This document shows positions 6,865 to 10,346 of a stretch of DNA of 10,346 nucleotides, piece after piece; the first letter of the stretch is position 1, and each line of letters starts with the position of its first letter. The position numbers were made by a program, and so were the translations under genes. This DNA is from an uncultured Gammaproteobacteria bacterium. GTDB lineage: Bacteria; Pseudomonadota; Gammaproteobacteria; Pseudomonadales; DT-91. The stretch spans positions 2,552-12,897 of the forward strand of contig CAKMZU010000067.1 of the NCBI GenBank assembly GCA_929200485.1, in the 5' to 3' direction. The notes below the pieces were generated by a model. It was given only the letters and a program-made list of their open reading frames with translations, was not told the DNA's origin and searched no databases.

Positions 6865-7803
6865 CTAACGGTATTCTTTAATCATTTCTTCAGATAATAG
6901 CCATAGTTTTTCAGCAAGTGCTTTATCAGCTGCGTAAGGCATAAAGCCGCCATTGACATTCTCTTTGGCTGCAACAGCGATCTGACAGTCTTCAAGATAG
7001 ATCCCTCCTTTATCAGCAAGTGCTGGGTGGCAGGCAGCCCAAACACTGGTTGCCGCGCCTTGCGGAATGGTTTTGAAACTTCCCATATCGGCACCTGTTT
7101 TCGCAAGATCTTCAATATCATCATTGGTTAAGTGTCTGGCAAGATCTGTTGCTATCATTCCCGGGTGTACGGAAAAGGCTCTTATTCCTTCTTGAGCGTA
7201 ACGTTCATCAAACCCAACAGAGAAAAGTGCATTTGCTGTTTTTGATTCCCCGTAGGCTTGCCATTTTTCATAATCGCGCGTCTCATAATTTGGATCTTCA
7301 AAATTAACCGGTGCTATTTTGTGGCCTGCTGAGCTTAGTGTAATAACTCTGGCATTTTTAGCATTTTTTAAAGCGGTTAACAGGCTGGTTGTTAATAGAA
7401 AATGGCCTAAGTGGTTTGTACCAAACTGTGCTTCAAAACCTTGTTTTGTTCTCTCCAGGGGACAAGCCATAATACCCGCATTATTTATCAGGCAGTCTAT
7501 TTTTTCATGCGTATCAAGAATAGCTTTCACGCCTTGGTGAATGCTTTGCAGGTCAGATAGATCTATCACATAACACGTTACTTTGTTAATACCTTCATTA
7601 TTCAAATACGTCGATGCTGCATCTAATTTATCTGCATTTCTGGCAATTAGTAGGAGTTCTCCACCTTTCATGCCAATGGCTCTTGCTGTTTCCAGGCCTA
7701 AACCACCAGTTGCGCCAGTGATGGCATAGGTTTTTCCTGTTAAATCCAAATTTTCTAAAACGTCATCTGAGGTAGATTCCTCTGTAAAAATTTCCTGTTG
7801 CAT
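6865..7803 (-). CDS. Short-chain dehydrogenase/reductase, retinol-dehydrogenase-like
   Basis: A 312-residue SDR with the full classical motif set: TGATGGLG (29-36) for the nucleotide, IDLSDLQS (80-87), NNAG (107-110), structural N130, and the catalytic triad S158 (LSSAGHK), Y184 and K188 (YGESK), then HPGMIATDL after the active site. Arg55 after the second strand (IARN) favours NADP(H). The extended N-terminus and the LDLTGKTYAITGATGGLG style match the retinol dehydrogenase/WW-domain-oxidoreductase-like group common in bacteria, which reduce aldehydes or ketones of unknown identity. The start is well supported: AGAGG lies 5 bases before the ATG. It is monocistronic, with a gap of 212 bases to the next minus-strand gene and a plus-strand gene upstream. 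Confidence 0.9.
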   Translation of the reverse strand: MQQEIFTEESTSDDVLENLDLTGKTYAITGATGGLGLETARAIGMKGGELLLIARNADKLDAASTYLNNEGINKVTCYVIDLSDLQSIHQGVKAILDTHEKIDCLINNAGIMACPLERTKQGFEAQFGTNHLGHFLLTTSLLTALKNAKNARVITLSSAGHKIAPVNFEDPNYETRDYEKWQAYGESKTANALFSVGFDERYAQEGIRAFSVHPGMIATDLARHLTNDDIEDLAKTGADMGSFKTIPQGAATSVWAACHPALADKGGIYLEDCQIAVAAKENVNGGFMPYAADKALAEKLWLLSEEMIKEYR

Positions 7804-8161
7804 AATTGCCTCTGTCGTTATTAGTTAGCAGTTGATTGATGAATGTGAGGTTGAGAAACTATCGTTTATTCGTTCAATACGTCCAGAGGGGGGATTCTTT
7901 ATTGATTTGATGAAGACCGCCCTGTTGAAGGGATAATAACACTTGATGAAGGATTGGGAAGTGTTGTTCTTATCGAAGAAGTTACCATTAATAAATCGAA
8001 TAATGGGAAGTTAGTTCACTTGAGTAGCATGTCAATATGTCGTGTGCTGGGGAACTATATAACAGTTTATGTATCAATATCGAAATTACGGATTAAATGA
8101 AATCCATCCTATGTCGCCCTCCTAATGACAATCATATTTACAAGAGGTTTAAATTAGACCA
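7804..8161. other. Intergenic region between divergent genes
   Basis: The 358 bases between the minus-strand SDR gene and the plus-strand secreted-protein gene must hold both promoters. For the SDR gene the minus strand offers TGGACG, 16 bases, GATAGT, a weak match. For the plus-strand gene the repeated GGAACTA/TCAAT element at 8051-8078 is the best candidate. A 64-codon plus-strand open stretch (7906-8100) has no early start codon and no Shine-Dalgarno, and I do not call it a gene. Confidence 0.5.
8047..8079 (+). promoter_or_regulatory. Repeated ECF/RpoE-like promoter element, copy 1
   Basis: GGAACTA (8051-8057), 16 bases, then TCAAT (8074-8078) resembles the RpoE pattern GGAACTT-N16-TCTGA/TCAAA in both sequence and spacing. 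The 33 bases 8047-8079 recur at 10257-10289 with three differences, all in the spacer. The spacer also carries an imperfect inverted repeat (TATATAA/TTATGTA). Transcription would start near 8085, about 77 bases before the 8162 gene. Inferred; no sigma factor gene lies in the window. Confidence 0.4.
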
Positions 8162-8854
8162 GTGAAACCAGTATTTGTATTTTTTTTAACAATCTTTATA
8201 TCCAGTGCCTTGTTTTCAGGTATCTCGTATTCGGGTAATAAAACGCTCACTGAGGCTATAGCTGAAATTAATGGTTCCCCGATAATATCTCTTGAGCGTC
8301 TAGATGAACTTAATGCAGTAGAGATAAATAGACCTTTTTATCCAGTAGAGATAAATAGACCTTTTTATCTGAAGTTGGGCATGGTGGAGGACGAAGTTGG
8401 TTGTGTGTGCTTCGGAAACATCACTGAACTTGCAGAGAAGGAAAGAGGTGGAGCAATAAAATATAACCCAGATACGTTACGTCCTTTACTTACTGAAGAG
8501 AAAGAAAAAATAAGTTGTGAAGAATTAATTAAAAGGTCTCCAGAAGAGGTAAGCCAATACGCAACTTCTGCGGCCGTTGCTTTTTCTGACGATTTTATGG
8601 AACAACACGGAAGCGATTTTTCAGACTATGATAAAGGTTATCTTTCCAACAAGTTTATCCTCGGCAGTTTGGTTTATATGGCACTTAATTGCAAACGACC
8701 GAAAAATAAAGATGCTGCTTTAAAGTTGGTTGATAAATTTGAAGCAGGCGTAAGGGAAGCAGAATATAATAAATTACTGCCTACAGCTAGCGAAGCCCCA
8801 GGATTTTGTTCGAGAATAAGCATGGCATTTATGCGACTTTTCGAAAAAATATAA
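8162..8854 (+). CDS. Secreted protein of unknown family, copy 1
   Basis: I do not recognise the 230-residue product. It has a Sec-type signal peptide (K2, hydrophobic 4-21, likely cleavage around 22-25) and so should be periplasmic or secreted. Five cysteines (C81, C83, C119, C177, C216) could form disulfides. The C-terminal half (105-230) is helical and charged, and is repeated in the truncated paralogue at 9409-9954. Residues 53-69 hold a doubled VEINRPFY motif from a recent DNA duplication. The start is unclear: the GTG at 8162 is 14 bases from AAGAGG (8142-8147), too far for a usual Shine-Dalgarno, while an in-frame ATT at 8153 sits 5 bases from it. Either start gives the same signal peptide core. 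No terminator is visible after the stop. Candidate roles (effector, envelope-stress protein) are inference only. Confidence 0.7.
   Translation: MKPVFVFFLTIFISSALFSGISYSGNKTLTEAIAEINGSPIISLERLDELNAVEINRPFYPVEINRPFYLKLGMVEDEVGCVCFGNITELAEKERGGAIKYNPDTLRPLLTEEKEKISCEELIKRSPEEVSQYATSAAVAFSDDFMEQHGSDFSDYDKGYLSNKFILGSLVYMALNCKRPKNKDAALKLVDKFEAGVREAEYNKLLPTASEAPGFCSRISMAFMRLFEKI
8317..8369 (+). repeat. 27-bp-period tandem duplication encoding PVEINRPFY
   Basis: Twenty-six bases starting AGTAGAGATAAATAG (8317-8342) recur identically at 8344-8369, one base apart. The duplication is in frame and doubles the motif VEINRPFY. The paralogue at 9409-9954 has a single diverged version (KIKRPIHP), so the duplication arose after the copies split. 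Confidence 0.9.
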
Positions 8855-8891
8855 ACTCACTTATCACCCTTTAGAAAACGCTCGCGTATTT

Positions 8892-8908
8892 GGTATTGTA
8901 TCAATACC
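8892..8908. promoter_or_regulatory. 17-bp palindrome GGTATTG-TAT-CAATACC
   Basis: Perfect 7-base inverted arms around a 3-base centre, 75 bases upstream of the 8984 gene and 37 bases after the 8162 gene. No T-run follows, so it is not an intrinsic terminator. It could be an operator or an mRNA hairpin. Its GTATCAATA core also occurs at 8071-8079. Confidence 0.35.
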
Positions 8909-8983
8909 TCGTACAGATTTTATGAACTAATTTTTTAAAAAACAATCATAGGATCTCATTGCCACGATTATGTAGTTATCAAT

Positions 8984-9337
8984 ATGCTAAAAAACGTATA
9001 TACAACGATTTTTTATATGATATCCATGATTATGCTAGCACACTACCAAACGTGCCATTCTATGACTCGTCAGCAAGCAGCTGATTTCGCAGTCAGAGTT
9101 GTCAAGATTTTGCAGCATCATTTTCCTCGCGATACTCCCCGACAGCGCGCAGCATCAGAACAAATTATGCGGGATTGTTACGAGAACAAATTGCCGGATG
9201 ATTTTTTCACAACGAAAACTCAACAACAAATTGTTGCTCACTATTTACAGCGCCATCTGCGCGCAAAATACCGTCCTGCCTCCCTTAGCGATCAAGATAT
9301 AAGAAGAGCTGTAAGCATATCTGCATCACAAATTTAA
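8984..9337 (+). CDS. Small secreted protein of unknown family
   Basis: The 117-residue product has a probable signal peptide or N-terminal anchor (K3, hydrophobic 6-20), followed by a basic, helical, Arg/Gln-rich domain (RQQAADFAVRVVKILQHHF) with no recognised motif and two cysteines (C24, C65). It is unrelated in sequence to the paralogue pair that flanks it. The ATG at 8984 lacks a good Shine-Dalgarno, and a second ATG (codon 13) lies inside the hydrophobic segment. Its Arg/Ala-rich coding sequence is more GC-rich than its neighbours, consistent with a separate origin. Position between an intact copy and a 5'-truncated copy suggests it arrived with, or after, the rearrangement that removed the front of the second copy. 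Real gene likely; function unknown. Confidence 0.55.
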   Translation: MLKNVYTTIFYMISMIMLAHYQTCHSMTRQQAADFAVRVVKILQHHFPRDTPRQRAASEQIMRDCYENKLPDDFFTTKTQQQIVAHYLQRHLRAKYRPASLSDQDIRRAVSISASQI

Positions 9338-9408
9338 CCGCAAACACACGGAGACCGAAGCGGTCCGCGAGGTGCGCAATGTTTAAAGCGATGGTGAGCG
9401 TGTTTTAG
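9338..9408. other. GC-rich junction segment with a short hairpin
   Basis: The 71 bases between the small secreted gene and the truncated paralogue are clearly richer in G+C than the flanks. They hold a 5-bp stem GACCG-AAG-CGGTC (9352-9364) without a T-run. Homology with copy 1 starts abruptly just after this segment, at about 9413, so it marks a rearrangement breakpoint. No start codon in the frame of the paralogue is present. Confidence 0.5.
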
Positions 9409-9954
9409 CTAAAGCGTCTAGATGAACTTAATGCAGTAAAGATAAAGAGACCTATTCATCCGCCGCCGTCCTTTGACGATGTTAGTTCTTTTCACTCCAG
9501 CTACGCTGCTAACCTTGCACATCAGAATAGAGATGAAGAAATAACATATGACCGAGTTACGTTACGTCCTTTACTTACTGAAGAGGAAGAAAAAATAAGT
9601 TGTAAAGAATTAATTAAAAGGTCTCCAAAAGAGGTAAGCCAATACGCAACTGCTGAGGTCGTTGCTTTTTCTGACGATGTTATGGAACAACACGAAAGCG
9701 ATTTTTCAAAATATGATAAAGGTTATCTTTCTAACAAGTTTATCCTCGGCGGTTTGGTTTATATGGCACTTAATTGCAAACGACCGAAAAATAAAGATGC
9801 TGCTTTAAAGTTGGTTGATAAATTTGAAGCAGGCGTAAGAGGAGGGGTAGAAGATAATAAATTACTGCCTACAGCTAGCGAAACTCCAGGACGTTGTTCG
9901 AGAATGAGGATGACATTTATGCGACTTTACAAAAAAATAAAAACTCACGAATAA
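9409..9954 (+). pseudogene. 5'-truncated paralogue of the 8162 secreted-protein gene, copy 2
   Basis: The frame is open from the codon after the TAG at 9406 to the TAA at 9952, but there is no signal peptide, Shine-Dalgarno or start codon before an internal ATG at 9682. Homology to copy 1 begins at AGCGTCTAGATGAACTTAAT (from 9413), matching copy 1 from residue 46. A diverged segment of about 40 residues follows, then a block (9559-9939) about 93% identical in DNA to 8474-8851, with one extra codon. The stop of copy 1 is changed to Lys here, adding KTHE. A fragment starting at 9682 (90 residues) is conceivable but would lack export. Best read as a decapitated gene or a silent cassette; the block has no internal stops or frameshifts, so the decay is recent or the frame is maintained by recombination. 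Confidence 0.75.
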
Positions 9955-9973
9955 TAGGGCTAACATTTTTCTT

Positions 9974-10102
9974 TTGAAAAAACTTAATTTTCGAACGGTC
10001 TCTCAGGAGGCCTGGCAGGTAGCCAGAAGAAATTTTCAAGTTGGTGAGCATTGCCATAAGCCTGTCAAGGCGTGGATTGAAAATGAGAGAGTAAAGCCAT
10101 GA
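9974..10102 (+). pseudogene. Possible gene remnant, 42 codons
   Basis: A plus-strand frame from a TTG at 9974 to TGA reads SQEAWQVARRNFQVGEHCHK and PVKAWIENERVKP near its end. The composition (Trp, Arg, Glu, helical pattern) looks like the C-terminus of a real protein rather than random AT-rich DNA, but there is no Shine-Dalgarno and I cannot name a family. It may be debris of a gene disrupted when the paralogue array formed. Confidence 0.25.
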
Positions 10103-10256
10103 GAAAGGGATGATTCCAATCAATAAATGTTAAATGAAAATATAAACAGGGAAGCGCAAGAAGATTTGGTGTAAAGGGATCAACCTCAATGGTAATAAAA
10201 AGTCCATTGATGATATCCATTAATCTCACTCCCAGCATGGCCGACTATTTGGTTTA
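10103..10256. other. Non-coding stretch before the right-edge promoter repeat
   Basis: No credible gene, RNA or terminator is seen here. The last 20 or so bases resemble 8033-8046 loosely, so the duplication that gave the two promoter copies probably extends a little upstream of the 33-bp core. Confidence 0.4.
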
Positions 10257-10289
10257 CTGGGGAACTATATAATTGTTTATATATCAATA
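10257..10289 (+). promoter_or_regulatory. Repeated ECF/RpoE-like promoter element, copy 2
   Basis: Thirty of 33 bases match 8047-8079. GGAACTA (10261-10267), 16 bases, TCAAT (10284-10288) are unchanged; the three substitutions lie in the spacer. Here the spacer palindrome is perfect (TATATAA-TTGT-TTATATA). In copy 1 the gene starts 111 bases after GGAACTA begins, so a gene driven by this copy would start about 25 bases beyond the window edge. Confidence 0.4.
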
Positions 10290-10346
10290 ACCAATACTTC
10301 GGACACTTCTACGCAGCGATCACTCCGAAATTACTCATCTCATCAT

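Noticed and set aside
7906..8100. Plus-strand open stretch of 64 codons including the promoter repeat; LGNYI-VY-SI is also readable at 10257-10291.
   Set aside because: No start codon before 8028, no Shine-Dalgarno, and the copy at the right edge meets an in-frame stop just upstream. The three base changes are better explained as spacer changes between two promoter boxes, though a short conserved peptide cannot be excluded.
8931..8943. TTTTTTAAAAAA run as a terminator of the 8162 gene.
   Set aside because: It is self-complementary AT without a GC stem, so it cannot act as a normal intrinsic terminator.
9413..9954. Functional fusion of the 8984 gene with the truncated paralogue.
   Set aside because: The two are in different frames with stops at 9335-9337 and 9406-9408 between them, so more than one change would be needed.
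9917..10123. Minus-strand frame of 68 codons with hydrophobic start.
   Set aside because: It runs antisense into the 3' end of the paralogue, lacks a Shine-Dalgarno and any motif; the opposite strand looks more protein-like.

Overview
The window looks like a chromosomal segment of an AT-leaning Gram-negative bacterium. A gammaproteobacterium, possibly of the Legionella/Coxiella type, fits best: there is a lipoprotein signal, compact minus-strand operons, and small secreted proteins of unknown family. No rRNA, tRNA, CRISPR array, transposase or phage structural gene was found, so the taxonomic guess rests on style alone.

Positions 1-5090 (minus strand) form one probable operon, read right to left: a membrane-tinged FAD-dependent dehydrogenase of the fumarate reductase/ketosteroid dehydrogenase superfamily (3369-5090); a 164-residue helical protein of unknown family overlapping it by 4 bases (2878-3372); a TerB-like acidic helical protein (2425-2856); and a very large lipoprotein that runs off the left edge (1-2345). 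The last is the most unusual gene. It has a lipobox, a long beta-rich exported region, a lysine-rich linker encoded by a run of 13 A, a transmembrane helix, a Pro/Thr linker, and then a region whose motifs resemble a HipA/PI3-4-kinase-like phosphotransferase.

Positions 5091-7803 hold two further minus-strand metabolic genes. One is an FAD-linked D-2-hydroxyacid dehydrogenase of the GlcD/D-lactate/D-2-hydroxyglutarate type (5240-6652). The other is a short-chain dehydrogenase related to retinol dehydrogenases (6865-7803). The gap between them carries a strong plus-strand intrinsic terminator preceded by a TTGACA box, so it may encode an unlinked small RNA of about 100 nt.

Positions 7804-10346 switch to the plus strand and have an accessory character. 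A secreted protein of unknown family (8162-8854) has a 5'-truncated paralogue 1.1 kb downstream (9409-9954), and a small unrelated secreted protein (8984-9337) lies between them. The two copies are about 93% identical in DNA over their 3' block, yet nearly all differences change the amino acid; upstream of that block is a segment that does not align. A 33-bp promoter-like repeat (GGAACTA, 16 bases, TCAAT) lies upstream of the first copy and recurs at the right edge, which predicts another family member just outside the window.

The best candidates for something undescribed are (a) the lipoprotein/TM/kinase-like fusion with its slippery A13 tract, in an operon with a flavoenzyme and TerB, and (b) the diversifying family of small secreted proteins with a shared ECF-sigma-like promoter.
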